This document shows positions 53,668 through 63,725 of a stretch of DNA of 64,000 nucleotides, one piece after another. The notes under the pieces were generated by a model. The model had not been told where the DNA came from. It made no database searches and saw nothing but the letters and a program-made list of their open reading frames with translations. The position numbers were made by a program, and so were the translations under genes. The stretch spans positions 124,001-188,000 of the forward strand of contig CALFVT010000002.1 of assembly GCA_937928165.1 (NCBI GenBank), in the 5' to 3' direction. Position 1 is the first letter of the stretch. Every line of letters starts with the position of its first letter. This DNA comes from an uncultured Caulobacterales bacterium. GTDB taxonomy: Bacteria > Pseudomonadota > Alphaproteobacteria > Caulobacterales > Maricaulaceae.

Positions 53668-54984
53668 ATGTCTGAGACAGACCTAGAAGTGGTTTCAAGA
53701 GAATTACCTGAAGGCGTTGGTAAAACAATTAGTCTTGAAGAACTTAAGATTAAAAAACCGGCTGAACTCATTAAGTTTGCTGAGGCTGTTGGCGTTGACA
53801 ATGCAGGAAGCATGCGGAAACAAGAGATATTCTTCTCTGTATTGAAAGACTTAGCTGAGCGCGATGTTGAAATTATCGGAAGCGGTGTCATCGAAGTTTT
53901 ACAAGATGGATTTGGGTTTTTGCGCGCGCCTGAGGCCAATTACCTTCCAGGCCCAGATGATATTTACGTCAGTCCAAATTATATTCGCCGTCACGGCCTA
54001 CGTACAGGAGATTCGATCTCAGGTGAAATTCGCAGCCCGCGTGATGGGGAACGCTATTTTGCATTAACCCGCCTTGATAAAATAAATTTTGAAACGCCAG
54101 AAAATGCGCGTAATAAAGCTCATTTTGATAATTTAACTCCCCTCTATCCAGATCAACGTCTTGCAATGGAAATAGAAGATCCAACCCGTAAGGATATTTC
54201 TGGCCGGGTTATTGATATTATTGTACCGCTTGGTAAAGGGCAGCGGGCTTTGATTGTTGCGCCGCCCCGCACGGGTAAAACCGTTCTCCTTCAAAATATT
54301 GCCCATTCTATCGAAGCCAATCACCCTGAGTGTTATGTGATTGTTTTATTGATTGATGAACGTCCAGAAGAAGTAACGGATATGCAAAGATCAGTTAAAG
54401 GGGAAGTTGTCAGCTCGACCTTTGATGAGCCTGCGACCCGCCATGTGCAAGTCGCTGAAATGGTCATTCAAAAAGCAAAACGTCTAACGGAGCATGGTAA
54501 AGATGTGGTTATTTTGCTTGATTCAATTACCCGCCTTGGTCGGGCATATAATACGGTTGTTCCAAGTTCTGGCAAGGTCTTGACCGGCGGTGTTGATGCC
54601 AATGCATTACAACGCCCAAAGCGGTTTTTTGGTGCGGCGCGTAATATTGAAGAAGGTGGGTCTTTAACAATTATTGCTACGGCATTGATTGATACGGGCT
54701 CACGTATGGATGAAGTTATTTTTGAAGAATTTAAAGGTACGGGGAATAGTGAAATTGTTCTCGATAGAAAGGTTGCGGATAAACGTATTTTTCCGGCCAT
54801 AGATGTCACTAAATCTGGTACACGAAAAGAAGAACTTTTAGTGAGTGCCGTCGATCTTCAAAAAACATATGTTTTGCGCCGAATTTTAAACCCAATGGGT
54901 ACGATGGACGCGATAGAATTTCTACTTGGTAAACTTAAAGATACAAAAACAAATTCAGACTTTTTTGATAGTATGAACACCTAA
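53668..54984 (+). CDS. rho: Transcription termination factor Rho
   Basis: 438 residues from ATG 53668; earlier in-frame starts exist (53608, 53626) but the aligned family start is near [10 protein letters not shown]-terminal Rho helical domain, cold-shock-like RNA-binding domain ([22 protein letters not shown]), and hexameric ATPase with Walker [12 protein letters not shown] and the Q/R loops ([30 protein letters not shown]). Normal length. No close ribosome binding site is seen. Confidence 0.97.
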   Translation: MSETDLEVVSRELPEGVGKTISLEELKIKKPAELIKFAEAVGVDNAGSMRKQEIFFSVLKDLAERDVEIIGSGVIEVLQDGFGFLRAPEANYLPGPDDIYVSPNYIRRHGLRTGDSISGEIRSPRDGERYFALTRLDKINFETPENARNKAHFDNLTPLYPDQRLAMEIEDPTRKDISGRVIDIIVPLGKGQRALIVAPPRTGKTVLLQNIAHSIEANHPECYVIVLLIDERPEEVTDMQRSVKGEVVSSTFDEPATRHVQVAEMVIQKAKRLTEHGKDVVILLDSITRLGRAYNTVVPSSGKVLTGGVDANALQRPKRFFGAARNIEEGGSLTIIATALIDTGSRMDEVIFEEFKGTGNSEIVLDRKVADKRIFPAIDVTKSGTRKEELLVSAVDLQKTYVLRRILNPMGTMDAIEFLLGKLKDTKTNSDFFDSMNT

Positions 54985-54988
54985 CTTA

Positions 54989-55903
54989 TTAATTATATTG
55001 TTTATTTAAGCATTCTTTATAAGTATCTTTATCATATTCTCCTAAAATAGGGGCTTGATCTAAAGCATAATCACTAACGATAAGATCGGCTTTATCAATG
55101 GCAGCTTTAATGTCCTGGCGCGCAGGATAAAGTAAGATGGGGATATTATTATCTCTCAGGAAATCCAGAACGTGTTTATTTGGATTATTGCGCCCTGCCC
55201 ATGCGGCTATATAATGCGTTTTAACACCATTTTTTCTATAATTTCGTAGATCCGATACATCTTTTATCTCAGCTGAGATCATCATATCAGGCGCGAGCCT
55301 TGCAAGCGCTCTCGCTTGCTGCTCATTATAAGCGATTAAAATAGATTTATCCGCCATGTTATAGCGGCGGAGCATATTAATTACGGTTTTATAATTGGCC
55401 GATGATTTAAAATCGATTTCAAGATAAATCTTATTTTGAGCTAATTTCAAATAGTCTTCAAGTGATACAGGATTATGTGAAGTTATCCGACCATTTGTAT
55501 CTTTTAAGAGAAAGTTTTTTATGTCTTTCCAATGGCTCGTTGCAACGGGACCTTTACCTGTACTGTCATCATCCCACACACCATCATGATAAAGAAAATG
55601 CGTGCCGTCGCGGGATTGGGCAATATCTATTTCCGCTATAAGTATGCCGTGATTTATAAGCGCCGCAAGTGCTTCTTTTGAATTTTCTGATAAGCTTTTA
55701 TTTTTTGAGCTCCCACGATGAGCGGCTACAAGTGCGGCGCCTTGGGGTAAACATTGAAAATGATGTTTTAAAGGATAGCTTGGGGCGTGGTTAAATGAAG
55801 GAATAAAGGCCGCGGTAGAGTTATGATCCGTATGACCTTGTTTTTCACAGGTTATTAAACCAAGGGCAGATAAAATAACGATTATGAAGAATCTCTGCTG
55901 CAT
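54989..55903 (-). CDS. Glycerophosphodiester phosphodiesterase family lipoprotein
   Basis: 304 residues from ATG 55903; a start at 55957 would add 18 residues before the signal. Signal segment ends LITC near residue 19, a lipobox. The GDPD barrel follows: AAHRGSS with the catalytic His-Arg, IAEIDIAQSRDGTHFLYHDGVWD with Glu, Asp and the second His, and YLEIDFKS. The family splits glycerophosphodiesters to glycerol-3-phosphate and an alcohol, with calcium or magnesium. It interrupts the rho-mnmE order on the other strand, and its coding is AT-rich, so insertion is possible. Confidence 0.85.
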   Translation of the reverse strand: MQQRFFIIVILSALGLITCEKQGHTDHNSTAAFIPSFNHAPSYPLKHHFQCLPQGAALVAAHRGSSKNKSLSENSKEALAALINHGILIAEIDIAQSRDGTHFLYHDGVWDDDSTGKGPVATSHWKDIKNFLLKDTNGRITSHNPVSLEDYLKLAQNKIYLEIDFKSSANYKTVINMLRRYNMADKSILIAYNEQQARALARLAPDMMISAEIKDVSDLRNYRKNGVKTHYIAAWAGRNNPNKHVLDFLRDNNIPILLYPARQDIKAAIDKADLIVSDYALDQAPILGEYDKDTYKECLNKQYN

Positions 55904-55959
55904 TATAATATAATTCTCTGGCTTGTTATTTTTATATAAAAATGGTTTAGGCTGCATAT

Positions 55960-57297
55960 ATGAACATGCTGCAAAAAGATATGATATTTAGCTTGTCATC
56001 CGGGGTTGGACGTGCAGGCGTTTCTGTTTTCCGTTTAAGCGGTGAGGGGAGCTATGGTGCGGCGCTGGCATTGACGGGGCGAAAGAATTTAAAGCCGCGC
56101 CATGCCCATTTATGTCGTCTTAGAAATAATATAAATGAGACGATTGATGAGGCCTTAGTTTTGTATTTTCCTGCCCCTCATAGTTTTACGGGTGAAGATG
56201 TTATAGAATTTCATTGTCACGGCAGTCTTGCTGTTCATCAGGCCATGGCTAAAAACTTTACGGCGCTTAAGGCTCGCCAAGCAGATGCCGGGGAGTTTAC
56301 TCGCCGGGCAGTGCTGAATGGACGTATGGACCTCACCGAAGCGGAGGGGCTTGCAGATTTAATTGATTCTGAAACTCAGGCTCAACATAAACAAGCCATG
56401 CAGCAAATGCGGGGCGGGCTTCGAAGCATATATATAGGCTGGAAAGAGAACTTACTTGATGCTTTAGCACAAATAGAGGGCGAAATTGATTTTCCGGACG
56501 AAGAAGATATTCCCGGTACTCTATCCCATAAAGCCTATCCAATTTTAGACAAAATAAAGCAAGATATTGAGAGCTTACTTCAAGATGCAGAGCGGGGACA
56601 AAAAGTAAGAGATGGTATAAGCCTTACATTGATTGGTGCGCCAAATTCAGGAAAATCTAGTATTATCAATAGATTAGTTAAATCTAATATTGCGATTGTT
56701 ACGGATGTTCCGGGGACAACTCGGGATATTATATCGGCAGATATTATTATTGGCGGGCTTGCTGTCACCTTGTCTGATACGGCGGGACTACGTGAAACAG
56801 ATGACCTGATAGAAGGCGAAGGAGTTAAACGCGCCCATGATAAAGCACAAAATAGCGATCTTCGGTTATGGGTAATTGACGGCTCAAATTCATCACAAAC
56901 CGTCCAGCCAAACTTAATTACGCCGTATGATATCATGCTGATTAATAAGTCTGATCTTTCACAACAAACTTATAAACAATCAAGCGCTTTAACATGTTTC
57001 TATATTAGCGCAAAAACGGGCATGGGTTTTGACAAGCTTTATGGCTATCTTGAACGCGAACTTACAGTCCGTTTTGCACCATTATCGGAGAATGGTTTAA
57101 CGCGGGAGCGGCACAAAGACTGCGCTGCGCGGATTAAATATTCTGTTGAGCGGGCGATGACAGCCTTGGGACGCGCACCAGAACTGGCCGGTGAAGACAT
57201 AAGGGCGGCGCTACAAGCCATAAGTGAGTTGGCAGGGGACTCTGATATTGAATCTGTCTTTGATAGAATATTCTCACGCTTTTGCGTTGGAAAATAA
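55960..57297 (+). CDS. mnmE: tRNA modification GTPase MnmE
   Basis: 445 residues. N-terminal folate-binding domain, helical domain, and an inserted Ras-like G domain: GAPNSGKSS (G1), GTTRD (G2), DTAGLRE (G3), NKSD (G4). The last residues FCVGK hold the catalytic Cys of MnmE. With MnmG it makes the 5-carboxymethylaminomethyl group on wobble U34. Followed by parS sites and mnmG. Confidence 0.96.
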   Translation: MNMLQKDMIFSLSSGVGRAGVSVFRLSGEGSYGAALALTGRKNLKPRHAHLCRLRNNINETIDEALVLYFPAPHSFTGEDVIEFHCHGSLAVHQAMAKNFTALKARQADAGEFTRRAVLNGRMDLTEAEGLADLIDSETQAQHKQAMQQMRGGLRSIYIGWKENLLDALAQIEGEIDFPDEEDIPGTLSHKAYPILDKIKQDIESLLQDAERGQKVRDGISLTLIGAPNSGKSSIINRLVKSNIAIVTDVPGTTRDIISADIIIGGLAVTLSDTAGLRETDDLIEGEGVKRAHDKAQNSDLRLWVIDGSNSSQTVQPNLITPYDIMLINKSDLSQQTYKQSSALTCFYISAKTGMGFDKLYGYLERELTVRFAPLSENGLTRERHKDCAARIKYSVERAMTALGRAPELAGEDIRAALQAISELAGDSDIESVFDRIFSRFCVGK

Positions 57298-57313
57298 TGT
57301 TTCACGTGGAATA
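57298..57313. promoter_or_regulatory. parS site 1
   Basis: TGTTTCACGTGGAATA, two mismatches from the parS palindrome TGTTTCACGTGAAACA. ParB binds such sites and spreads; it begins at the last base of the mnmE stop context. Confidence 0.75.
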
Positions 57314-57334
57314 TATCTTTAAGGGTTGAAAGAA

Positions 57335-57350
57335 TGTTCCACGTGAAACA
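57335..57350. promoter_or_regulatory. parS site 2
   Basis: TGTTCCACGTGAAACA, an exact match to the general bacterial parS consensus. It is 37 bases from site 1 and 5.3 kb from oriC, inside the distance usual for centromere sites. Confidence 0.9.
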
Positions 57351-57536
57351 TTGAGAATTATTTCGCCGCCGATATAAAGGCGGCAGGTGAATGTTTAACA
57401 AAACTTTAAAGCTATTTGATATCTATAGGTTTTATCTAGCCGCGTTTTATAGTGTTGATATTATCATTTCGGGCGGTGACATATACGGATAACTCTGTTA
57501 GGCCCGCGCCAGTAAATAATGTGACTTATACCGGAT
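57351..57536. other. Spacer between parS sites and mnmG
   Basis: Holds a hairpin GCCGCC/GGCGGC (57365-57370 with 57379-57384, eight-base loop) without a T run on either strand, and AT-rich DNA before mnmG that may contain its promoter. No gene. Confidence 0.3.
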
Positions 57537-59441
57537 ATGAAAATGTCGACGCAGAAATCTTGGGACGTAATTATTATTGGCGGCGGCCATGCGGGCTGCG
57601 AAGCTGCGGCGGCCTCTGCGCGCTTAGGCGCAAAGACACTGCTTTTAACACATAAGCGTGAAACCATTGGAGAAATGTCATGCAACCCGGCGATTGGCGG
57701 TCTGGGTAAGGGCCACCTTGTCAGAGAGATTGATGCACTTGATGGGTTAATGGGCCGAGTGGCTGATGCGTCGGGGATACAGTTCCGTTTGCTGAACCGT
57801 TCTAAAGGGCCAGCGGTCAGAGGGCCGCGTACTCAAAGCGATCGTGCGCTTTATAAAAAAGCGATGCAAGACCACATATTTTCTTATGAAAACCTAACAG
57901 TGCTAGCTCATAGCGTGGAGGATTTGAAAGTTAAACAGGGCCAAGTTATCGGCGTAATAGCCAAAGACGACTCTATCTTTCTATCTGAACATGTTGTTTT
58001 AACAACGGGGACTTTTCTAAACGGAATTATCCATATTGGGGATGAACGAACCCCCGCAGGGCGAATTGGTGAAGCACCAGCGATTGGGCTATCAAAACGG
58101 CTTTATTCCCTTGGGTTTGATATGGGCCGCCTTAAAACGGGAACGCCTGCACGGATACATAAATCATCAATAAATTGGGATATATTAGACCAACAAGCTG
58201 CTGATATAGAACCTGTGCCATTTTCTTTTCTAAACAAAGCTATAACGGTGCCGCAAGTGACATGTGCGATTACCCATACGAATGAAGCAACTCATGATAT
58301 TATAGCTAAAAACATTGAAAAATCAGCAGTTTATAGCGGACAAATTGCCGGAAAAGGCCCGCGTTATTGTCCGTCAATCGAGGATAAAGTCGTTCGATTT
58401 GCGGACCGTAATCGTCATCAAATCTTCTTAGAGCCTGAAGGTTTACCTGGGAGCGAATATGGTGACCTTGTTTATCCTAATGGAGTATCATCTTCTCTAC
58501 CGGTCGATGTGCAAGATACGTTTCTTCATAGCATAAGGGGGCTCGAAAATTGCACAGTAGAGCGTTACGGATATGCCATTGAATATGACTATATTGATCC
58601 GCGAGAGCTTCGTGCGACATTAGAGACAAAAAAACTGAAAGGCCTTTATTTGGCGGGGCAGATTAACGGGACAACCGGCTATGAAGAAGCGGGCGCGCAA
58701 GGGCTTATGGCCGGATTTAATGCGGCTCTGTCTGCCGGAAACTCTCAACCCTTTATCCTTGACCGTAGCCAAGCCTATATTGGCGTGATGATTGATGACT
58801 TATTGGTTAAAGGTGTCACAGAGCCTTACCGCATGTTTACATCCCGGGCCGAATATCGCCTCTTGTTACGAGCTGATAATGCAGACCAACGCTTAACGCC
58901 TCTGGGTGAGACTATTGGCGCTATATCCACACTGCGCAGGGATAGGTTTCACGTGAAACTTGAAAGTCTTGATAAAGCAAAAGAACGGGCCCAATCTTTG
59001 AAAGCCACTCCAAATATACTTAATAAACAAGGACTTAAGATAAATTCTGACGGGATTAAACGTAATGTCCTCGATCTTTTGGCCTATCCAAATATAAGCA
59101 TTGATGCGCTGCTTCATATATGGCCTGAGCTGGGAGACCTAAACCGTGACCAAGTGGAGCATTTGGAAACAGAGGCGGTTTATGCAGGCTATATACAGCG
59201 CCAAGCCCGCGATATTGAAGCTTTTCGCCGCGACGAAGGCCTGCGATTGCCCGATGGATTTGATTATAAAAATGTGGGCGGAATTTCTAATGAAGTTAAA
59301 GAAAAACTAATAAAGACACGTCCAGCTACACTGGGCCAAGCTGCCCGTATTGAAGGCATAACGCCGGGCGCTCTCACGGCGCTTTTGGCTTATGTGAAGA
59401 AAAACTCCAATAACGAAAGCTCTGGGAAAAAAGCAAGTTAA
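57537..59441 (+). CDS. mnmG: tRNA uridine 5-carboxymethylaminomethyl modification enzyme MnmG
   Basis: 634 residues. FAD loop [20 protein letters not shown] at residues 12-31, [21 protein letters not shown] near 52, and [18 protein letters not shown] near 375 are family signatures. Partner of MnmE. A parS palindrome lies in the coding sequence at 58946-58959 (codons for RFHVKL). Stop overlaps the rsmG start by one base. Confidence 0.97.
   Translation: MKMSTQKSWDVIIIGGGHAGCEAAAASARLGAKTLLLTHKRETIGEMSCNPAIGGLGKGHLVREIDALDGLMGRVADASGIQFRLLNRSKGPAVRGPRTQSDRALYKKAMQDHIFSYENLTVLAHSVEDLKVKQGQVIGVIAKDDSIFLSEHVVLTTGTFLNGIIHIGDERTPAGRIGEAPAIGLSKRLYSLGFDMGRLKTGTPARIHKSSINWDILDQQAADIEPVPFSFLNKAITVPQVTCAITHTNEATHDIIAKNIEKSAVYSGQIAGKGPRYCPSIEDKVVRFADRNRHQIFLEPEGLPGSEYGDLVYPNGVSSSLPVDVQDTFLHSIRGLENCTVERYGYAIEYDYIDPRELRATLETKKLKGLYLAGQINGTTGYEEAGAQGLMAGFNAALSAGNSQPFILDRSQAYIGVMIDDLLVKGVTEPYRMFTSRAEYRLLLRADNADQRLTPLGETIGAISTLRRDRFHVKLESLDKAKERAQSLKATPNILNKQGLKINSDGIKRNVLDLLAYPNISIDALLHIWPELGDLNRDQVEHLETEAVYAGYIQRQARDIEAFRRDEGLRLPDGFDYKNVGGISNEVKEKLIKTRPATLGQAARIEGITPGALTALLAYVKKNSNNESSGKKAS
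58946..58959. promoter_or_regulatory. parS site 3, inside mnmG
   Basis: GTTTCACGTGAAAC, the perfect 14-base parS core. Location within a coding gene shows that protein and DNA-site constraints coexist. Confidence 0.85.
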
Positions 59442-60079
59442 TGGGCTTCACTCAAGACAATTTTGCACAGGCGACGCAGGCATCCGCTGATGTCGTAGCT
59501 GATTATGCGCGCTGGGGTCAGTTATTGGCTAAATGGAATGCGCGGATCAATCTTGTTGCGTCCTCAAGCCTTGCAGGGTTTTGGGAGCGCCATGCCTATG
59601 ACAGCTGGCAAATTACGCCGCATATTAAGGATATGACGGAAACATTGCTTGATTTAGGCTCTGGCGCGGGGTTTCCGGCTTTGGCGGCTGCCATAGAGAT
59701 GAAGTCAAGGGGACGCGGACATGTATATTGCGTCGAATCTGCGGGGAAAAAAGTTAATTTCATGCGTACGGTTATTCGTGAGCTATCATTGCCGGCCACT
59801 GTTATGGCTAAGCGTGCAGAAGAGATAAGCTTTAATAATATTGACTGTATAACCGCTAGAGCTTTTGCCCCTTTGCCGCGCTTGTTAAGTTATGCACATT
59901 CTTTTTGGGGCCCTAAGACATATGGTTTGTTTTTAAAAGGCCAAGGTCTTGCAGACGAAATTCGTTCCGCGCAAGATGATTGGATATTTTCACATCAATC
60001 AACGCCAAGCCTCAGTGATGAGACTGGATTTGTTGTGAATATAAGCCAACTTAAACGGCGTGAAGAGGGTAAGATATGA
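59441..60079 (+). CDS. rsmG: 16S rRNA (guanine-527 N7)-methyltransferase
   Basis: 212 residues. WNARINLVA near residue 27 and the SAM loop LDLGSGAGFPALAAA near 70 define RsmG (GidB). It methylates G527 of 16S rRNA. Its end overlaps parA by four bases (ATGA). Confidence 0.95.
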   Translation: MGFTQDNFAQATQASADVVADYARWGQLLAKWNARINLVASSSLAGFWERHAYDSWQITPHIKDMTETLLDLGSGAGFPALAAAIEMKSRGRGHVYCVESAGKKVNFMRTVIRELSLPATVMAKRAEEISFNNIDCITARAFAPLPRLLSYAHSFWGPKTYGLFLKGQGLADEIRSAQDDWIFSHQSTPSLSDETGFVVNISQLKRREEGKI

Positions 60080-60852
60080 CAGCGCGAATTTTAGCGATTG
60101 TTAATCAAAAAGGCGGCGTTGGGAAAACAACAACGACGATAAATTTGGCTGCGGCTCTTGCCTTTAAAAACCAGTCAGTTCTTATGGTTGACCTTGACCC
60201 GCAAGGGAATGCCTCTACGGGGCTAGGGGTTTCAAAAAATACGCCAAATCAAAACCTTTTTGATGTATTTGTTGATGGCGTAGGTCTGGAATCAATCATA
60301 CAAAAAACCAGTGTTGAAAATGTTGATATTGCGCCGTCACATATGGATATGGCGGGGGTTGAGATTGAAATAAGCCAAAAATCAGACCGCGCTATTCGTC
60401 TTAAAACCGCCGTAAGTGGGCTTTCAAAAGCTTATGATTATATATTAATTGATTGCCCGCCGAGCCTTAATATGTTGACGATTAATGCGCTTACGGCGGC
60501 CCGCTCCGTTTTAGTACCACTGCAATGCGAATTTTTTGCTCTTGAAGGGTTATCGCAGCTTTTGAAAACCGTTGAAATGGCAAAGGCAAATTTAAACCCG
60601 CAGCTCGTTATCGACGGTGTTATGCTCACTATGTATGACCAACGCAACCGCCTCTCGGCGCAGGTTGCGGCAGATGTGCGTAAACATTTAGGGCGTGCCG
60701 TGTTTAAAACTATGATCCCCCGAAATGTACGTATTGCCGAAGCGCCGTCTTTTGGGCGGCCAGTGTTAAGCTATGATGCGAAAAGTAAAGGCTCGCTGGC
60801 TTATTTACAGCTGGCTGATGAAATGCTTTTGCGTCATGGAAAAAGAAAATAG
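60076..60852 (+). CDS. parA: Chromosome partitioning ATPase ParA
   Basis: 258 residues. Deviant Walker A KGGVGKTTT at residues 11-19, DLDPQGNASTGLG after it, and LIDCPPSL (Walker B). It binds DNA non-specifically in the ATP form and moves ParB-parS complexes. Followed by parB after 25 bases. Confidence 0.97.
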   Translation: MTARILAIVNQKGGVGKTTTTINLAAALAFKNQSVLMVDLDPQGNASTGLGVSKNTPNQNLFDVFVDGVGLESIIQKTSVENVDIAPSHMDMAGVEIEISQKSDRAIRLKTAVSGLSKAYDYILIDCPPSLNMLTINALTAARSVLVPLQCEFFALEGLSQLLKTVEMAKANLNPQLVIDGVMLTMYDQRNRLSAQVAADVRKHLGRAVFKTMIPRNVRIAEAPSFGRPVLSYDAKSKGSLAYLQLADEMLLRHGKRK

Positions 60853-60877
60853 ATGTTTAAAAACAAAGATTTAAATA

Positions 60878-61855
60878 ATGGCTAATGATAAAGATAAAAA
60901 ACCGAAACCCCATAAGGATAGAGGATTAGGGCGCGGCCTTTCGGCTTTGATGGCAGATATGTCTGTCAGCATTGAAAATCCATCTACGGATGATGTGCCA
61001 ATGCCAAGCCTTGCTTCACCACAAAGCCGTGATAATTTAAAAAAAGCCCAGCAAGAAGAGAGCGGTCAGGGCGGGATTAATAAGCTTAGAATTGATAAAC
61101 TTGTTCGTAATCCCGATCAACCGCGCCGTGTTTTTGATCCCAAACATCTTGAAGAATTAACAGAGTCAATCCGCCTTAAAGGCGTGTTGCAACCGCTCTT
61201 GGTGCGGCCAATTCCCGACCCCAAAAAAAGCGGCGCTATAATATACCAAATCGTTGCAGGGGAGCGCCGTTGGCAGGCCTCCCTTAAAGCGGGGCTTGAA
61301 GTTTTACCCGTCTTAATACGGGAGCTATCCGATCAAGAAGTGCTTGAGGTTGGGGTGGTTGAAAATGTGCAGCGAGCGGATTTAAACCCTATCGAAGAAG
61401 CTATGGCCTATAAGGCATTAATTAAAGAATTTGGCCGAACCCAAGATGAAATTTCAAAAGCGATAGGTAAAAGCCGTCCTTATATAACCAATATGCTTCG
61501 GCTTTTAACCTTGCCTAAAACGGCGCAGGATATGGTGCAGGCGGGCAAAATCTCTATGGGTCATGCCCGGGCGATTATTGCAGCGGAAAACCCGTCGCAT
61601 CTAGCGCAAATTATTGCTGATAAGGGATTATCTGTCCGTGCGGCAGAGAAACTTGTGCGCGATATGAAGAGGCCAAAGCCAAACCGCGCAGCGCAAATTA
61701 AGTCACCAGATATTCGTGCTGTTGAAACAGAGCTTATGGCGGCTTTAGGCCTTAAAGTTGACCTTTTGGATAAAGGCTCAAAAGGCACACTCAAAATATC
61801 TTACTCAGACGCAGATCAGCTGGAGGAGATTATTCGCCGGCTTAAAACCCGGTAA
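60878..61855 (+). CDS. parB: Chromosome partitioning protein ParB
   Basis: 325 residues. N-terminal basic tail with RGLGRGLSALM (the ParA-contact part), CTPase motifs (GERRWQAS, ENVQRADLNPIEEA), and a helix-turn-helix (TQDEISKAIGKSRPYITNMLRLL) that reads parS; a C-terminal dimer domain. Its three likely sites are at 57298, 57335 and 58946. Its stop abuts that of the convergent mscS-like gene with no gap. Confidence 0.97.
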   Translation: MANDKDKKPKPHKDRGLGRGLSALMADMSVSIENPSTDDVPMPSLASPQSRDNLKKAQQEESGQGGINKLRIDKLVRNPDQPRRVFDPKHLEELTESIRLKGVLQPLLVRPIPDPKKSGAIIYQIVAGERRWQASLKAGLEVLPVLIRELSDQEVLEVGVVENVQRADLNPIEEAMAYKALIKEFGRTQDEISKAIGKSRPYITNMLRLLTLPKTAQDMVQAGKISMGHARAIIAAENPSHLAQIIADKGLSVRAAEKLVRDMKRPKPNRAAQIKSPDIRAVETELMAALGLKVDLLDKGSKGTLKISYSDADQLEEIIRRLKTR

Positions 61856-62653
61856 TTAAAGGCTTTGGCGTGTGGCGATTTTAATATTTGCCGCGTCAAG
61901 AGCGTCTTTAATATTTAGGCGAATATCTGATGTGCGGGCGGCCCATTTATCACCCGGAAGCCACAGGCGGCAGGATATAACGCTTCCAATATCTGAAAAA
62001 TCGATAATATAAACTTCTGGTGGGGCAGGAAGGTTTAAAACATCGGGGGCGGCATTTAAGACGTCAAATATATAGCGCTGGGCATCCCGCAGATTTGCCT
62101 CATAATCAACGGTAATATTGATGATCGCTTTGCGCGCGCCGTGGCGATTATAATTTTGGATGCGGTTAGACCAGATAATATTATTTGGCACATAAACCGC
62201 AATGCCTTGTGCATCGCGCAAAGTGGTTGCAAATAACCCAATTTCTTCAATCGTTCCCGCGCTGATGGGTAGCTCGACATAATCACCGACTTGTAAAGAG
62301 CGAATAAATAAAAGCATCACGCCGGCCGCAATATTGGCGAGCGTTTCTTTAAGCGCTAAAGCAATCGCGAGCCCCGCTGCGCCAAAGGCAGCGAGTAATG
62401 TTGTCGGGGTTATGCCAATACGGACAAGGGCGGCATAAAATGCGGTTATGATAATAAAATAATAAACCGTGCTGGCAAGAATAGGTAGAAGCGTTGTGTT
62501 AACTGTTTTTCTAATGAGTGTAGATTGGCGTATTTTATAGCGAAAAAACTTCGCAATTAGCCATCCAACAATGAGTATAATAATAGCGGTTATAAGATTA
62601 ATAATCACAAGCGTTGTGGCCGATGATTCTGTTAATGAATTTAAAAAGTCCAT
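61856..62653 (-). CDS. Small mechanosensitive channel (MscS family)
   Basis: 265 residues from ATG 62653; the frame stays open upstream into holA but that part is a shadow. Three membrane helices (about 17-40, 60-80, 90-112), the last being the pore-lining Ala/Gly-rich helix (LLAAFGAAGLAIALALKETLANIAAGVMLL), then the cytosolic beta and alpha-beta domains with GDYVEL and VPNNIIWSN. It releases solutes on osmotic down-shock. It follows holA by 16 bases on the same strand. Confidence 0.92.
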   Translation of the reverse strand: MDFLNSLTESSATTLVIINLITAIIILIVGWLIAKFFRYKIRQSTLIRKTVNTTLLPILASTVYYFIIITAFYAALVRIGITPTTLLAAFGAAGLAIALALKETLANIAAGVMLLFIRSLQVGDYVELPISAGTIEEIGLFATTLRDAQGIAVYVPNNIIWSNRIQNYNRHGARKAIINITVDYEANLRDAQRYIFDVLNAAPDVLNLPAPPEVYIIDFSDIGSVISCRLWLPGDKWAARTSDIRLNIKDALDAANIKIATRQSL

Positions 62654-62669
62654 GATACGCCTATATTGA

Positions 62670-63725
62670 TTATGAATTACGCTTTTGGGCATATTGGCCG
62701 AGAGCCAGAAGTAGGCGGCCCACGAGAATATCTTGCGGTGCCCCTGCCGTTTTAACTTGGGTTTCTGTCTCAAGAGAACGGGTTAAAGCTGATTGGAGCG
62801 CCCGAGTGGGCCAAATATGGAGCTGGCGTTTAAAAGCATTTTGATGAGCAAAAAAAACGGGGGGACGTAGGGCTTTTAGGGCTGATTCGGCACTATCCCC
62901 ATTGGCCATAAAACTTTGTGCCTCTAAGAGGCGCGATATATGACGCTGTAAGGCTCGTAAAATAATGGCAGGGTTAATTTTCCCCATTATGGCCCGGCGG
63001 TAGGCGGCATCGCCGGCCGTTATTTTACCAAGGCATATATCAGAAATAATGTCATCAATGGATGTGCTCTGACCATCGGCGGCAATATGACGGATATCAC
63101 TTAGGTTAATCGGCGAAGTTTCAGTTTGGCCGTCGCCTTTATATAAAATCATTTTTTCAATCTCATTGCGCGCAATACTACGGTTGCCAATTAATAAAGG
63201 GATCCAGGCGTTTAGTGCGTCCGGCGATATGGATAAGCCTTTAGCCGATAGACTTGTGTGGATAAGATTCCCAAGATCGCGGGCATTATCAGGATAGCAT
63301 CCAATAGAGGCAAAATGGCCCGCCGCTTCAAAGGCTTTACGCACAGCGGAGCGTGCTGACATATCGCCGCCCTCAACAATTAACCGTGCTTCTGCTTTTT
63401 CGGGGTGAGTATCAAAATTTTTAATAATCTTTGCAATAGCTGCGCCCATGCGCTCATGATCAAGGCGAAACCGAACTAAACGCCGGCCTCCTAAAAATGA
63501 TAGAGCCGATAATTCATCTGCAAGCTTGGCCGGGTCCCCAGTCAGGTCATCGGCAGTTATAACCGTTGTGGAAAAGGGGTCATCGGGCGTGTCGCAAAAA
63601 TGTTGAACTATCATTTGGCTCCGCTCTTTTACGAGGCCGCCGTCTGGGCCGAAAAATAAAACCCCGATAATATCATCGGGAGGGCGGTTTAAAAAGGAAT
63701 TTACGCGGTTTCCGGTAAGCTTCAT
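62670..63725 (-). CDS. holA: DNA polymerase III delta subunit
   Basis: 351 residues; the clamp-loader wrench that opens the DnaN ring. FFGPDGGLVKERSQMI near residue 30 is the family start of the AAA+-like domain (no working Walker A, as expected), followed by lid and collar domains. The ATG overlaps the lptE stop (ATGA). Confidence 0.93.
   Translation of the reverse strand: MKLTGNRVNSFLNRPPDDIIGVLFFGPDGGLVKERSQMIVQHFCDTPDDPFSTTVITADDLTGDPAKLADELSALSFLGGRRLVRFRLDHERMGAAIAKIIKNFDTHPEKAEARLIVEGGDMSARSAVRKAFEAAGHFASIGCYPDNARDLGNLIHTSLSAKGLSISPDALNAWIPLLIGNRSIARNEIEKMILYKGDGQTETSPINLSDIRHIAADGQSTSIDDIISDICLGKITAGDAAYRRAIMGKINPAIILRALQRHISRLLEAQSFMANGDSAESALKALRPPVFFAHQNAFKRQLHIWPTRALQSALTRSLETETQVKTAGAPQDILVGRLLLALGQYAQKRNS

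Noticed and set aside
55904-55957. Upstream ATG extending the GDPD lipoprotein by 18 residues
   Set aside because: It would place polar residues before the signal segment and reach to the mnmE start; ATG 55903 gives a normal lipoprotein signal.
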